NCBI GenBank assembly: GCA_902798365.1
Contig: CADBWP010000002.1
Location: forward strand, 38,434 to 102,304
Reading direction: 5' to 3'
DNA: 63,871 nucleotides
DNA from: an uncultured Ruminococcus sp.
GTDB lineage: Bacteria > Bacillota > Clostridia > Oscillospirales > Acutalibacteraceae
Position 1 is the first letter of the stretch; every line of letters starts with the position of its first letter. Shown piece by piece: positions 18,743 through 27,585 of the stretch. The notes beneath the pieces were generated by a model, which did not search any database, was not told where the DNA came from, and was given only the letters and a program-made list of their open reading frames with translations. Made by a program: the position numbers and the translations under genes.

Positions 18743-21070
18743 ATGGAAATCAAAGAAAACGATACTATGCAGCTTCCCGTGCTTCCTTTACGAGGCATGG
18801 TTGTATTTCCAAAATCCGTAATACATTTTGACATCGGCAGAAAAAACAGCGTATCTGCCATTAATCAGGCGATGAAGGCAGACAGACTCATTTTTCTGTC
18901 GGCACAGATCGACCCGATGCTCAACGAGCCCAAGCTGTCTGATCTGTACAAAACCGGCGTTGTGGCAAAGGTCGTTCAGGTGCTCAGGCAACCCGATGAC
19001 ACCACGCGCGTTATTTTGGAGGGCAAGTTCAGAGCACATATGGTTGCGCCCGTTATTGACGAAAACCTTCTTTCGGCATACGTGGTTCCTCTGCCGGAGC
19101 AGACCTCAAGAATAACCTCTCACGACGAGGCTCTTATTCGTTCGGTCAAAAAGCAGTTTGAAAAGTACATAGAGGTAACTCCCAAAATGCCGTCCGACAT
19201 CATTTTCAAGGTGGCGCTTTGCGATTATCCCGGTGAGCTTGCCGATTACATAATAAATACGATATTGCTCGACTATCAGACCAAGCAGAGCGTGCTTGAA
19301 ATAATGAATCCCACCGTCCGTCTTGAAAACGTGCTCGATATTCTGGTCGATGAAACCTATATCACAAAGCTCGAACGCGACATAGAGATTCGTGCAAAAA
19401 ACAGGATAGACGAAAACCAGCACATCTATTTTTTGCGCGAGCAAAAGCGCGTTATAGAGGAGCAGCTTGGTGAGGAGGACGACCCTTCGGCAGAGGGCGA
19501 AGAATATATAGACAAGATAACCGAGCTTCATCTTGATGAAAAAATCGAGGAAACGCTGCTTAAAGAGTGTCACAAGTTTATGAAAATGCCCTTTGGCAGT
19601 CAGGAGGCAGCTGTAAGCCGCGCCTATCTCGACACCGTGCTCGACCTGCCGTGGAATCAATCCACAGAGGATAAGATCGTCCTCTCCAAAATCCGCAGGG
19701 AGCTTGACAAAAGCCACTACGGTCTTGAAAAGATAAAGGACAGGATAATTGAACAGCTTGCGGTAAGAAAGCTCAGCGATAAGCAAAAGGGACAGATAAT
19801 CTGCTTTGCGGGCCCTCCCGGCGTTGGAAAGACCTCTATCGCACAGTCCATAGCAAAGGCAATAGGCAGAAACAGCCGAAGAATAGCCTTGGGCGGCGTA
19901 AAGGACGAGGCGGAGATACGCGGTCACCGCAGAACATATATCGGTTCGATGCCCGGCAGGATAATCAAGGCGCTGATCGAGGCAAAGTCAAATAATCCGC
20001 TGCTTATTCTTGATGAGGTTGACAAGCTTTCAAATGACTACAAGGGCGACCCCACATCAGCCTTGCTCGAGGTGCTGGACAGCGAACAAAACAACAAGTT
20101 TGTCGATCACTATATCGACCTGCCGTTTGATTTGTCCAACGTTATGTTCATCACCACCGCAAATGAGCTTGAGTCGGTTCCTGCGCCTCTGCGCGACCGT
20201 ATGGAGATTATAGAGATTACAAGCTATACAAGGGAAGAGAAGCTGAATATCGCCAAAAAGCACCTTATTCCCAAGCAGCTTGATTTGTGTGGGTTTTCTT
20301 CAAAAGAAATAAAATTCACCACCAAAGGCATTTACACGCTTATTGACAACTACACGCGTGAGGCGGGCGTCAGAACACTTGAACGCACCATCGCCTCGCT
20401 GCTGAGAAAGTGCGCCGTAAAGAAGCTTGACGGTGAAGCAGATACCTTTAAAATTGATGAAAAAGAGATTGAAAACCTGTTGGGCAACAAAAAATATCTG
20501 CCCGAACAGGTTGCAAAAAAGGACGAGATCGGTTTGGTCAACGGTCTTGCATGGACTTCCGTAGGCGGAGAACTGCTTCCCATAGAGGTGGCAGTAATGG
20601 ACGGCACAGGCAAGCTTGAGCTTACGGGCTCTCTGGGCGACGTTATGCAGGAGAGCGCAAAGGCGGCGATAACCTGTATTCGCAGTCACGCAGGACAGCT
20701 TGGCATTGACCCGGATTTTTACAAGACCAAGGATATTCACATCCACGCCCCCGAGGGAGCTGTTCCGAAGGACGGTCCTTCCGCCGGCATAACCATGGCG
20801 ACCGCAATTTACTCAGCGCTTTCAAATCATCCGGTAAGGCACGACATAGCCATGACCGGCGAGATAACGCTCAGGGGAAAGGTGCTGCCCATAGGCGGTT
20901 TAAAGGAAAAAAGCATGGCTGCGTACAAGCACGGCATTGATACCGTGTTTATACCAAAGCTTAACGAGCGCGACATCGACGATTTTGACAGCGCGGTAAA
21001 GGAAAAGGTGCATTTTGTCAGCGTGGAGGATTTTTCGGAGGTCATCTCACGCGCTACCGTTCAACAATGA
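18743..21070 (+). CDS. lon: ATP-dependent protease Lon
   Basis: Lon (775 residues) degrades misfolded and regulatory proteins in the cytosol. The N-terminal substrate domain starts LPVLPLRGMVVFPKSVIHF; the AAA+ module has Walker A GPPGVGKTS and LLILDEVDKL; the protease domain holds the catalytic Ser in PKDGPSAGITMATA and Lys in the GGLKEKSMAA region. I placed the start at the ATG at 18743, after an AAAGGAAA site; an upstream in-frame ATG at 18635 would translate the intergenic hairpin. It is followed directly by engB, as in Bacillus. Confidence 0.96.
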   Translation: MEIKENDTMQLPVLPLRGMVVFPKSVIHFDIGRKNSVSAINQAMKADRLIFLSAQIDPMLNEPKLSDLYKTGVVAKVVQVLRQPDDTTRVILEGKFRAHMVAPVIDENLLSAYVVPLPEQTSRITSHDEALIRSVKKQFEKYIEVTPKMPSDIIFKVALCDYPGELADYIINTILLDYQTKQSVLEIMNPTVRLENVLDILVDETYITKLERDIEIRAKNRIDENQHIYFLREQKRVIEEQLGEEDDPSAEGEEYIDKITELHLDEKIEETLLKECHKFMKMPFGSQEAAVSRAYLDTVLDLPWNQSTEDKIVLSKIRRELDKSHYGLEKIKDRIIEQLAVRKLSDKQKGQIICFAGPPGVGKTSIAQSIAKAIGRNSRRIALGGVKDEAEIRGHRRTYIGSMPGRIIKALIEAKSNNPLLILDEVDKLSNDYKGDPTSALLEVLDSEQNNKFVDHYIDLPFDLSNVMFITTANELESVPAPLRDRMEIIEITSYTREEKLNIAKKHLIPKQLDLCGFSSKEIKFTTKGIYTLIDNYTREAGVRTLERTIASLLRKCAVKKLDGEADTFKIDEKEIENLLGNKKYLPEQVAKKDEIGLVNGLAWTSVGGELLPIEVAVMDGTGKLELTGSLGDVMQESAKAAITCIRSHAGQLGIDPDFYKTKDIHIHAPEGAVPKDGPSAGITMATAIYSALSNHPVRHDIAMTGEITLRGKVLPIGGLKEKSMAAYKHGIDTVFIPKLNERDIDDFDSAVKEKVHFVSVEDFSEVISRATVQQ

Positions 21071-21077
21071 GGTTACT

Positions 21078-21668
21078 ATGAATTTTAATGATGTTAATTT
21101 TGAGTTTGCCGCAGGAACCGTAAGCCAGCTTCCGCAGTCCGATATGCCCGAGGTAGTTTTTTCGGGACATTCCAACGTCGGCAAGTCGTCGCTTATCAAT
21201 AAGCTTGTGCAGCGCAAGGCGCTTGCCAGAGTGAGCGCTCAGCCGGGAAAAACCGCTACCATAAACTTTTACCGATTGCAGGAGTTCAGGATGGTTGACC
21301 TTCCGGGCTACGGCTATGCCAAGGTGTCCAAGGCTGAAAAACAGCGCTGGGCTGGTCTTGTAGAGGGCTATCTGTCATCCGAACGCGACATAAGGCTGAT
21401 AGTACAGATCATCGACATCCGTCACAAGCCAACCAAGGACGATTACGACATGCTGCGCTTTCTATACAACAGCAACGCGCCGTTTGTGATTGTGCTTACA
21501 AAAAAGGACAAGCTCAAAAAGACCGAATACGAAAAGCGGATCGAGGAAGTGCTTGATGAGCTTGAAGAATTTGAGGGTATTCAGCTTATTCCGTTCTCTG
21601 CCATAGACGGCAGCGGTCTTGACGATATTAAAGAGGCTATTGAGGAATATATAAATGAGGAGGAGTAA
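21078..21668 (+). CDS. engB: Ribosome biogenesis GTP-binding protein YsxC/EngB
   Basis: EngB/YsxC is a small TrmE-Era-type GTPase (196 residues) needed for 50S assembly. The G1 motif is GHSNVGKSSLIN, the G2 region is GKTATINFY, G3 is DLPGYGYAKV and G4 is LTKKDK. The ATG at 21078 has a GAGG site that overlaps the lon stop region; the upstream ATG at 21015 lies inside lon. Pairing with lon is conserved in Firmicutes. Together with YlqF at 10.3 kb it makes two 50S-assembly GTPases in the window. Confidence 0.95.
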   Translation: MNFNDVNFEFAAGTVSQLPQSDMPEVVFSGHSNVGKSSLINKLVQRKALARVSAQPGKTATINFYRLQEFRMVDLPGYGYAKVSKAEKQRWAGLVEGYLSSERDIRLIVQIIDIRHKPTKDDYDMLRFLYNSNAPFVIVLTKKDKLKKTEYEKRIEEVLDELEEFEGIQLIPFSAIDGSGLDDIKEAIEEYINEEE

Positions 21669-21671
21669 AAA

Positions 21672-22946
21672 ATGGAAAAGAAGCCGTTTATAACTCTTGA
21701 ACAGGCAAAAAGCATCATCAGGGAGGTTCCTACTCCGTTTCACATTTATGATGAAAAGGGGATAAGGGAAAATGCGCGTGCGCTGTATAAAGCGTTCGCA
21801 TGGAACAAGGGCTACAAGGAGTATTTTGCCGTAAAAGCCACGCCCAACCCGTTTTTGATGAAGATTTTGCAGGAAGAGGGCTGCGGTATGGACTGTTCCT
21901 CTTACACCGAGCTCATGCTTTGCGAATCCTGTGGAATTTCGGGCGACGATATAATGTTCAGCTCAAATGTTACGCCTGTTGAGGATATGCAAAAGGCATA
22001 TGACCTTGGAGCTAACATAAACCTTGACGATTACACGCATGTTGAGTTTATCAAAAAGGTTTGCGGCGTGCCCAAAACTATTTGCTGCCGTTACAATCCC
22101 GGCGGAGTATTTCAGCTTTCAACCACAGAGGACGGCGTTCAGGTAATGGACACACCGGGCGACTCAAAATACGGCATGACCGAGGAACAGATGGAAAAAG
22201 CTTTCATAGAGCTGAAGGAGGCAGGGGCAGAGGAGTTTGGAATCCACGCCTTTTTGGCTTCAAATACCGTTTCCAACGATTATTATCCCGAGCTTGCGTC
22301 CATACTTTTCAAGCTTGCCGTAAGGCTTCACAAAAAAACAGGCGTACACATCAAGTTTATCAATCTTTCGGGCGGCGTCGGCGTTGATTACAAGCCCGAG
22401 GACCCCAAAAACGACATTGCTGTTATAGGCGAGGGCGTTCACAAAAAGTTTGATGAAATACTTGTTCCCGAGGGCATGGGCGACGTAGAAATTTATACCG
22501 AGCTGGGCAGATATATGCTCGCACCGTTCGGCGCGCTTGTTGCTACGGCTATTCACGAAAAACATATTTACAAGGAATACATAGGTCTTGACGCGTGTGC
22601 GGCAAACCTTATGCGCCCAGCAATGTACGGTTCATATCACCACATCACCGTGCTCGGCAAAGAAACCGCACCGTGCGACCATAAATATGATGTAACGGGC
22701 GGCTTGTGCGAGAACAACGATAAATTTGCGATTGACAGAATGTTGCCTAAGATCGATATAGGCGATATTATCTATATCCACGACGCGGGTGCTCACGGTT
22801 TTTCAATGGGCTACAACTACAACGGAAAGCTCAGAAGCGCAGAGGTGCTTTGGTGCGAGGACGGTTCCTTCAAGCTTATAAGACGCGCCGAAACTCCGCA
22901 GGACTACTTTGCGACCTTTGATTTTTCCGGTTTTAAATTCAACTGA
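21672..22946 (+). CDS. lysA: Diaminopimelate decarboxylase
   Basis: LysA removes the D-carboxyl of meso-diaminopimelate to give lysine. It is a 424-residue fold-type III PLP enzyme: the PLP lysine lies in YFAVKATPNPFLMK, the glycine-rich loop is LSGGVGVDYKPED, and GRYMLAPFG and HDAGAHGFSMGYNYNGKLR mark the C-terminal barrel and dimer active site. It starts 3 bases after the engB stop. A second, more divergent fold-type III decarboxylase lies at 41.5-42.6 kb, so LysA duty is best assigned to this copy. Confidence 0.9.
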   Translation: MEKKPFITLEQAKSIIREVPTPFHIYDEKGIRENARALYKAFAWNKGYKEYFAVKATPNPFLMKILQEEGCGMDCSSYTELMLCESCGISGDDIMFSSNVTPVEDMQKAYDLGANINLDDYTHVEFIKKVCGVPKTICCRYNPGGVFQLSTTEDGVQVMDTPGDSKYGMTEEQMEKAFIELKEAGAEEFGIHAFLASNTVSNDYYPELASILFKLAVRLHKKTGVHIKFINLSGGVGVDYKPEDPKNDIAVIGEGVHKKFDEILVPEGMGDVEIYTELGRYMLAPFGALVATAIHEKHIYKEYIGLDACAANLMRPAMYGSYHHITVLGKETAPCDHKYDVTGGLCENNDKFAIDRMLPKIDIGDIIYIHDAGAHGFSMGYNYNGKLRSAEVLWCEDGSFKLIRRAETPQDYFATFDFSGFKFN

Positions 22947-22951
22947 TAAAC

Positions 22952-22983
22952 GCAAAACGACAGGTGTGCGCCTGTCGTTTGCT
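22952..22983. terminator. Bidirectional terminator between lysA and feoB
   Basis: AAACGACAGG (22955-22964) pairs with CCTGTCGTTT (22971-22980) around a 6-base loop. A and T runs flank the stem on both strands, and it lies between two convergent genes. Confidence 0.75.
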
Positions 22984-24837
22984 TTATGCAAAAATATTCA
23001 TAACATGCGATACCGCCGCGCAGGATATTATTCCGAATACTGTGGGCAGTACAAACGATAATGCCGTCCATTTCAGGCTTCCCGTTTCTTTTTTTACGGT
23101 CAGGCAAGTTGTAGCGCAGGGATAGTGCATCACAGTCATAAGCAGCATACAAACAGCCGTTGTCATCGTCCATCCGTTTTGTGTCAGAAGACACAATAAC
23201 TGAGCGCTGTCAGAAACCTCCTGCAAGGTACCGCACGACATATACGACATCAGCATTATCGGTATTACCGTTTCATTTGCGGGAAAACCGAGTATAAACG
23301 CCATTACTATTACTCCGTCGAGCCCCAAAAACCTGCCGAACGGGTCAAGAAAACTCGTGCAATGCAGCAAAACCGATGCTCCGCCTACGTTAATATTTGC
23401 GCATAGCCAAATAACCGCTCCTGCCGGAGCTGCCGCTGCCACCGCTCTGCCCAAAACAAACACGGCTCTGTCAAGAAAAGAGCGTACTATAGTCTTAATT
23501 ACCCTCGGCTTTCGGTATGGAGGAAGCTCAAGCGCAAAACCCGACGAGGAACCATTTAGCAGAGTTTTTGACAGCAAAAGCGACGCAAATAGTGTAACTG
23601 CCACACAAAAAGCAAGTACTGCGACCAATACGAGAGCCGCCTTTATTGATGAAAATGCTCCGCTGCCGGCAAAGAACATTGTAATAATCACAATCAGGAT
23701 CGGAAATTTACCGTTGCATGGCATAAACGTATTTGTCACCGTTGCAATAAGCCGCTCTTTTTTGTTTTCTATTATCCTGCATCCCGTAACTCCGCAGGCA
23801 TTACAGCCGAGCCCCATCATCATGCACAGGCTTTGCTTTCCGTGTGCGCCGCATTTGTGCATTAATTTGTCAAGATTAAAGGCGATTCGCGGCATGTATC
23901 CCGAATCCTCTATCAGCGAAAACAACGGAAAAAATATCGCCATGGGCGGAAGCATCACCGCAACGACCCAGCCGAGGGTTGTATATATGCCGTCTATCAA
24001 CAGCCCCGATACGAAGGGCGGTATATTAAGCAAAACAGCCGATTCCTTAAGCTCTGTTTTTACCGCATTAAACAGCGCACTCAGCCATTCGCTCGGATAG
24101 TTTGCGCCCACAGCCGTGATCCAGAAAAGCACTCCGCAAAGCAAAAGCATGATGGGTATTCCCGTCGCCCTTGATGTAAACAGACGGTCAAGTTTGCGGG
24201 TTCTTTGAGTTATTCTGTCGGTATCTGACTGTACAACACATTCCTCATAGATACGTTTAGCCGTTTCGCCGAGAGTACAGCCGCTGTTAAGCGTATCCAT
24301 AGAATCTATTCCGTGGTAAAACCTGTTATGATTTGCGTTATACGGCTTTTCGCATACGGACTTTACGGCAGCTTTTATTTCGTTTAGCCCGCGTTTTTTT
24401 ACCGCACAGCTTTCCGTTACGGGAACGCCGAGTTCTTTTTTCAGCTGCTCTGTATTTATAGTCAGACCGTTTTTCTTTGCTTCGTCAAAAAGATTCAGAC
24501 ATACCACAGCCCTGCGGCATACTGTCAACGCCTGAAGCGCAAAATAAAGATTGCGTCTCAGCGCGTTTGCATTCAGCACAATAACCGCGCAGTCAAAGCC
24601 GCCGACAATCGCTTCTCTTGTAACTGCCTCATCGCTTGAAAAAGAGGACAGGGAGTAGGCGCCCGGCAAATCCGTGACCGAAAAAACATGGTTTTTATAA
24701 CAAAATCGCCCCACAGCGCCCTCAACGGTTTTTCCTGTCCAGTTGCCTGTATGCTGCTTTAAGCCTGTAAGAGCGTTGAATAAAGTGCTTTTACCAACGT
24801 TCGGGTTACCGATCAAAGCTATTCTGTATTCGCTCAT
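22984..24837 (-). CDS. feoB: Ferrous iron transport protein B
   Basis: FeoB (617 residues) is a membrane Fe(II) permease with a cytoplasmic GTPase domain. The N-terminal G domain shows G1 GNPNVGKSTLFN, a G2 region in TGNWTGKTVEG, G3 DLPGAYSL and G4 NLFDEAKK. About eight to ten membrane segments follow from residue ~230, with conserved core segments such as MMGLGCNACGVTGC and the GFPANETVIPI stretch. It overlaps feoA by 4 bases on the minus strand. The length is somewhat short for the family. Iron starvation control is expected but I see no clear Fur box. Confidence 0.93.
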   Translation of the reverse strand: MSEYRIALIGNPNVGKSTLFNALTGLKQHTGNWTGKTVEGAVGRFCYKNHVFSVTDLPGAYSLSSFSSDEAVTREAIVGGFDCAVIVLNANALRRNLYFALQALTVCRRAVVCLNLFDEAKKNGLTINTEQLKKELGVPVTESCAVKKRGLNEIKAAVKSVCEKPYNANHNRFYHGIDSMDTLNSGCTLGETAKRIYEECVVQSDTDRITQRTRKLDRLFTSRATGIPIMLLLCGVLFWITAVGANYPSEWLSALFNAVKTELKESAVLLNIPPFVSGLLIDGIYTTLGWVVAVMLPPMAIFFPLFSLIEDSGYMPRIAFNLDKLMHKCGAHGKQSLCMMMGLGCNACGVTGCRIIENKKERLIATVTNTFMPCNGKFPILIVIITMFFAGSGAFSSIKAALVLVAVLAFCVAVTLFASLLLSKTLLNGSSSGFALELPPYRKPRVIKTIVRSFLDRAVFVLGRAVAAAAPAGAVIWLCANINVGGASVLLHCTSFLDPFGRFLGLDGVIVMAFILGFPANETVIPIMLMSYMSCGTLQEVSDSAQLLCLLTQNGWTMTTAVCMLLMTVMHYPCATTCLTVKKETGSLKWTALSFVLPTVFGIISCAAVSHVMNIFA

Positions 24838-25061
24838 AAAGCCTCCGCAACATGTATGCTTTCACAGTCTGTCTTTCTCAGGGCAATTACTGTTTCATTA
24901 ACGTAGTACGCCGTCGGATCTCCGAACGGACTTCTGAACAAGGCCGTCACCGTTGCTCCCTCCTCAAGCCCCAAGGCGGTGATCCTGCGGCTCAGGCTGT
25001 TGTTTGTGTCAAAACGTTGCACTATTGCCCGTGTATCAAGCGGCAAATCGCATAATCTCAT
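24834..25061 (-). CDS. feoA: Ferrous iron transport protein A
   Basis: FeoA is a small SH3-like cytosolic protein that acts with FeoB. The 75-residue sequence shows LCDLPLDTRAIV, RRITALGLEEGATVTALFRSP, and ALRKTDCESIHV, matching the family core (ITALGL then G). I prefer the ATG at 25061, preceded by GGTGAT; the in-frame ATG at 25079 would add six residues. The gene is transcribed away from the EamA transporter gene and overlaps feoB, so the pair forms a two-gene operon. Confidence 0.88.
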   Translation of the reverse strand: MRLCDLPLDTRAIVQRFDTNNSLSRRITALGLEEGATVTALFRSPFGDPTAYYVNETVIALRKTDCESIHVAEAL

Positions 25062-25123
25062 AGCATCACCAAAAATCATATTTATTACAGGCTATGCAAT
25101 AGGGGATTATGTGTGAATAACAC

Positions 25124-25152
25124 TTGCGTTTAGCGCGGTAACATGATAAAAT
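25124..25152 (+). promoter_or_regulatory. Promoter of the EamA transporter gene
   Basis: TTGCGT (25124-25129) and TAAAAT (25147-25152) with a 17-base spacer, 21 bases before the GTG start. Confidence 0.6.
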
Positions 25153-25173
25153 ATCGGTAAATGGGGTGAGATC

Positions 25174-26115
25174 GTGACAAAAACCAATAACCTGCGCAGC
25201 AGCATATACCTTTCGCTTACGGCGTTGATTTGGGGCGTAGCCTTTGTATTTCAGTCTATGGGTAACGACAGCATGGAGCCGTTCACCTTTACCGCGTCAC
25301 GTTATCTTTTGGGCGGTTTGGTGCTGCTTCCCGTAATTCTTATAAAATATAAGCATCCGCGTTTTCTTGCCGACAGCGATGAGATCCCCGTAAAAAAGGT
25401 TCCCGTAAAGGTTACCGCTATCGGAGGACTGCTCTGCGGATTGTTCCTCGGTACAGCTACCTTGCTGCAGCAGTTCGGAATGAAGCATACAACCGTCGGC
25501 AAGGCGGGCTTTATCACTACGCTTTACATTATCCTTACGCCGATTTTCGGACTTGTTCTCAAAAAAACCTGCCACTTTACCGTGTGGATAGGTGCGGCGG
25601 CAGCGGTTATCGGAATGTATCTGCTGTGCATAACAGAGGACTTTTCGCTTTCACCCGGCGATATTTTGGTTTTTCTTTGCGCTATTGTTTTTACCCTTCA
25701 CATAATGACGATAGATCATTTTGCACCAAAAACAAACGGCGTGCTGCTTTCGTGTATTCAGTTTTTTGTCAGCACAGTCCTTTGCGGTATTTTGGCATTT
25801 ATTTTTGAACAGCCATCCTTTGATCAAATACAAAACGGTCTTATTCCCATACTATACACGGGAATAATGTCGAGCGGAGTGGCATACACGCTTCAAATCC
25901 TCGGTCAGCGAGGTTTTAATCCCACAATTGCCGCAATGATAATGAGCTTTGAGTCCGTTGTGTCTGCCGTGGCAGGATACTTTGCCTATGAATGGGGATT
26001 TCTTACTCAAAACCAGAGCATGACTGCCTTGCAGATAATCGGCTGTGTAATAATGTTTTGTGCTGTCGTTTTTGTTCAGCTTCCGTTCGATAAATTATCG
26101 TCGCGCAAACATTGA
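25174..26115 (+). CDS. EamA/DMT family transporter
   Basis: A membrane protein of 313 residues with about ten helices and two EamA repeats. The first repeat is about residues 10-140 (LTALIWGVAFVFQSMG, then RYLLGGLVLLP) and the second about 160-300 (YTGIMSSGVAYTLQILGQR then SFESVVSAVAGY). Family members are drug/metabolite exporters of mostly unknown substrate. The start is a GTG after a GGGGTGAG site. Its stop codon overlaps the -35 box of the next promoter, so it is probably a single-gene unit unrelated to the following riboswitch operon, though readthrough is possible. Confidence 0.88.
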   Translation: MTKTNNLRSSIYLSLTALIWGVAFVFQSMGNDSMEPFTFTASRYLLGGLVLLPVILIKYKHPRFLADSDEIPVKKVPVKVTAIGGLLCGLFLGTATLLQQFGMKHTTVGKAGFITTLYIILTPIFGLVLKKTCHFTVWIGAAAAVIGMYLLCITEDFSLSPGDILVFLCAIVFTLHIMTIDHFAPKTNGVLLSCIQFFVSTVLCGILAFIFEQPSFDQIQNGLIPILYTGIMSSGVAYTLQILGQRGFNPTIAAMIMSFESVVSAVAGYFAYEWGFLTQNQSMTALQIIGCVIMFCAVVFVQLPFDKLSSRKH

Positions 26116-26140
26116 CTGATACCGAAAAATATGATATAAT
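26112..26140 (+). promoter_or_regulatory. Promoter of the cobalamin-type operon
   Basis: TTGACT (26112-26117) and TATAAT (26135-26140) with a 17-base spacer; the -35 box overlaps the EamA stop codon. Transcription would begin near 26147, giving a leader of about 250 bases. Confidence 0.88.
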
Positions 26141-26146
26141 CTGATA

Positions 26147-26352
26147 AAACAGAATAACAGCCTGCGTGTTTTACCTCTTGGGTAAGTAATAGAGAATACG
26201 GTGGAAACCCGTAACAACTGTCATTACCGTGTTTTGCGCTTTTGCAATCAGTCGGATCGCTTCCGCACAGGCTTGGATTTGTATTCTTGGACAAGAAGAA
26301 GCACAGCCAAAATCACCGCACTCTGCTGCGGTTTGTTGTGTTGTGCTTTTCT
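26147..26352 (+). promoter_or_regulatory. Probable cobalamin riboswitch with terminator
   Basis: A closing stem AGCCTG (26159-26164) pairs with CAGGCT (26268-26273). Inside are a TTACC-TCTTG-GGTAA hairpin (26171-26185) and the segments AATAGAGAAT, ACGGTGGAAACCCG and CAACTGTCA, which follow the cobalamin aptamer core (GGGAA, GGTGAAAATCC, CACTGT). CAGTCGGATCG lies before the closing strand. A downstream hairpin from 26301 to 26346 with an ACCGCA/TGCGGT tip and a TTTTCT tail fits a terminator. The aptamer is compact and diverges from the consensus. The downstream ECF and transcobalamin-like genes support the call. Confidence 0.7.
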
Positions 26353-26398
26353 ATAAAGAAAGGCGCTTTTTTATTTGCCGAAAACGGAGGAGATTTAT

Positions 26399-27397
26399 AT
26401 GAAAAAACTAACAAAAGCTGTTGTATCGGCGGCGCTCGCCGCATCGCTCGCGGTGTCAGCTGCGGTGTTCACCGTTAATGCCGAGAATACCGCATCAAAG
26501 GTAAGAGTAGTACTTAAAAATGAAAACTTTCCTGCAAGTCAGGGAGCAGCCTGGGACGGCGTGCTTGTTGATGAGTGGGTGACGATTTCAGACTCCGATT
26601 CTGCGGAATCCGTGCTTGAAAACACCTTTACTGCCAAGGGCTACAGCATCGAGATATCAAATTACGGATACATCAGCGAGGTTAACGGCTTGGGCGAGTA
26701 CGACAACAACGGCAACGGCGGCTGGATGATAAGCCTTAACGACTGGTTTACCACAGACAGCGCAAGCGCTTACACCGTTGCTTCCGGCACGCTTCAGGAC
26801 GGTGACGAGCTTGTTATGCAATACACAAACAGCTGGGGCGCCGACTGCGGAAGCCTGTACGGCGTACTCGATACATCCTTAAAAGGATTGTCCTTTGAAA
26901 ACGCCGCTCTTTCGGCTCCGTTCTCACAGCACAACACCAACTATGTTCTGTCTATCGACGACGAAACCGAAATAATCAAAGCTTTGCCCGAGGCATACAA
27001 CAAGAATTATCAGGTTAGAACCTATCTTAACGGTTATGATCCCGATGTTGCAGGTGCAGAGATAAAAAGAACAAGCAGCTTTACTGTTGCTGACGGCGAC
27101 GTTATCAGCATCGGCGTAGGCAATCCCACGTGGCCTTCCATGAATTCATGGGTCGGTACTGCGGATGAAACCGTATATACGGTAACGGTTGTTTGTGCGG
27201 CAAAGCATAACTTTGAGCAGGGCGACGTAGATCTTAACAGCCTGTTGAGCATTGACGACGCCACTATTGTTCAAAGATATCTTGCAGAATACGAAGACCT
27301 TGACCCAAACCGCTATTCCATTGCAGATTTTGACGGCGACGGAATAGTGACTATCTTTGACGTTACCGCGATCCAGGTCAAGCTCGCGGAAGCATAA
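26399..27397 (+). CDS. Secreted DUF4430 (transcobalamin-like beta) protein with dockerin
   Basis: A 332-residue secreted protein. The signal peptide covers about residues 1-28 (MKKLTKAVVSAALAASLAVS, ending VNA). The DUF4430 domain follows at about 35-150 with the family end GGWMISLNDWF and LQDGDELVMQYTNSWG. A middle beta domain spans ~155-265. A type I dockerin occupies ~275-332, with two calcium-loop repeats, DVDLNSLLSIDD and DFDGDGIVTIFD. DUF4430 corresponds to the C-terminal domain of animal transcobalamin and intrinsic factor, so corrinoid binding is inferred. The dockerin implies attachment to a cohesin protein outside this window. The ATG at 26399 has a GGAGG site; the TTG at 26375 is rejected. 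Confidence 0.85.
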   Translation: MKKLTKAVVSAALAASLAVSAAVFTVNAENTASKVRVVLKNENFPASQGAAWDGVLVDEWVTISDSDSAESVLENTFTAKGYSIEISNYGYISEVNGLGEYDNNGNGGWMISLNDWFTTDSASAYTVASGTLQDGDELVMQYTNSWGADCGSLYGVLDTSLKGLSFENAALSAPFSQHNTNYVLSIDDETEIIKALPEAYNKNYQVRTYLNGYDPDVAGAEIKRTSSFTVADGDVISIGVGNPTWPSMNSWVGTADETVYTVTVVCAAKHNFEQGDVDLNSLLSIDDATIVQRYLAEYEDLDPNRYSIADFDGDGIVTIFDVTAIQVKLAEA

Positions 27398-27585
27398 TGA
27401 ATATAAAAACCGAAAACGCGCTCCTACTCTTACAGAAAAAACATCAAGAGCTGGGGCGCGTTCCTCAAAAATCAGATTTTACGGGTGAAGAGGTTTGCTT
27501 TATTAAGCAAAAGCTCGGGCCTTGGCCGCGCGCACTTGAAAAAGCAGGGTTAAAGTCAGTACATCCGACAAAGAACAACAGATGA
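27397..27585 (+). CDS. Small protein resembling a homing-endonuclease-associated repeat
   Basis: A 62-residue basic protein with no signal peptide. Its sequence has the pattern ELGRVPQKSDF, then IKQKLGPWPRALEKAGL, which resembles the short helical repeat (HNR) found beside homing and HNH endonucleases and thought to bind DNA. No nuclease domain is present. It overlaps the previous stop by one base (TAATG) and the next start by four (ATGA), so it is translated as part of the operon. A regulatory or DNA-binding role is only a guess; an evolutionary remnant is possible. Confidence 0.65.
   Translation: MNIKTENALLLLQKKHQELGRVPQKSDFTGEEVCFIKQKLGPWPRALEKAGLKSVHPTKNNR

Noticed and set aside
19106-19927. 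273-codon open frame on the minus strand inside lon
   Set aside because: Antisense shadow of a conserved lon coding region; no ribosome binding site or family features.
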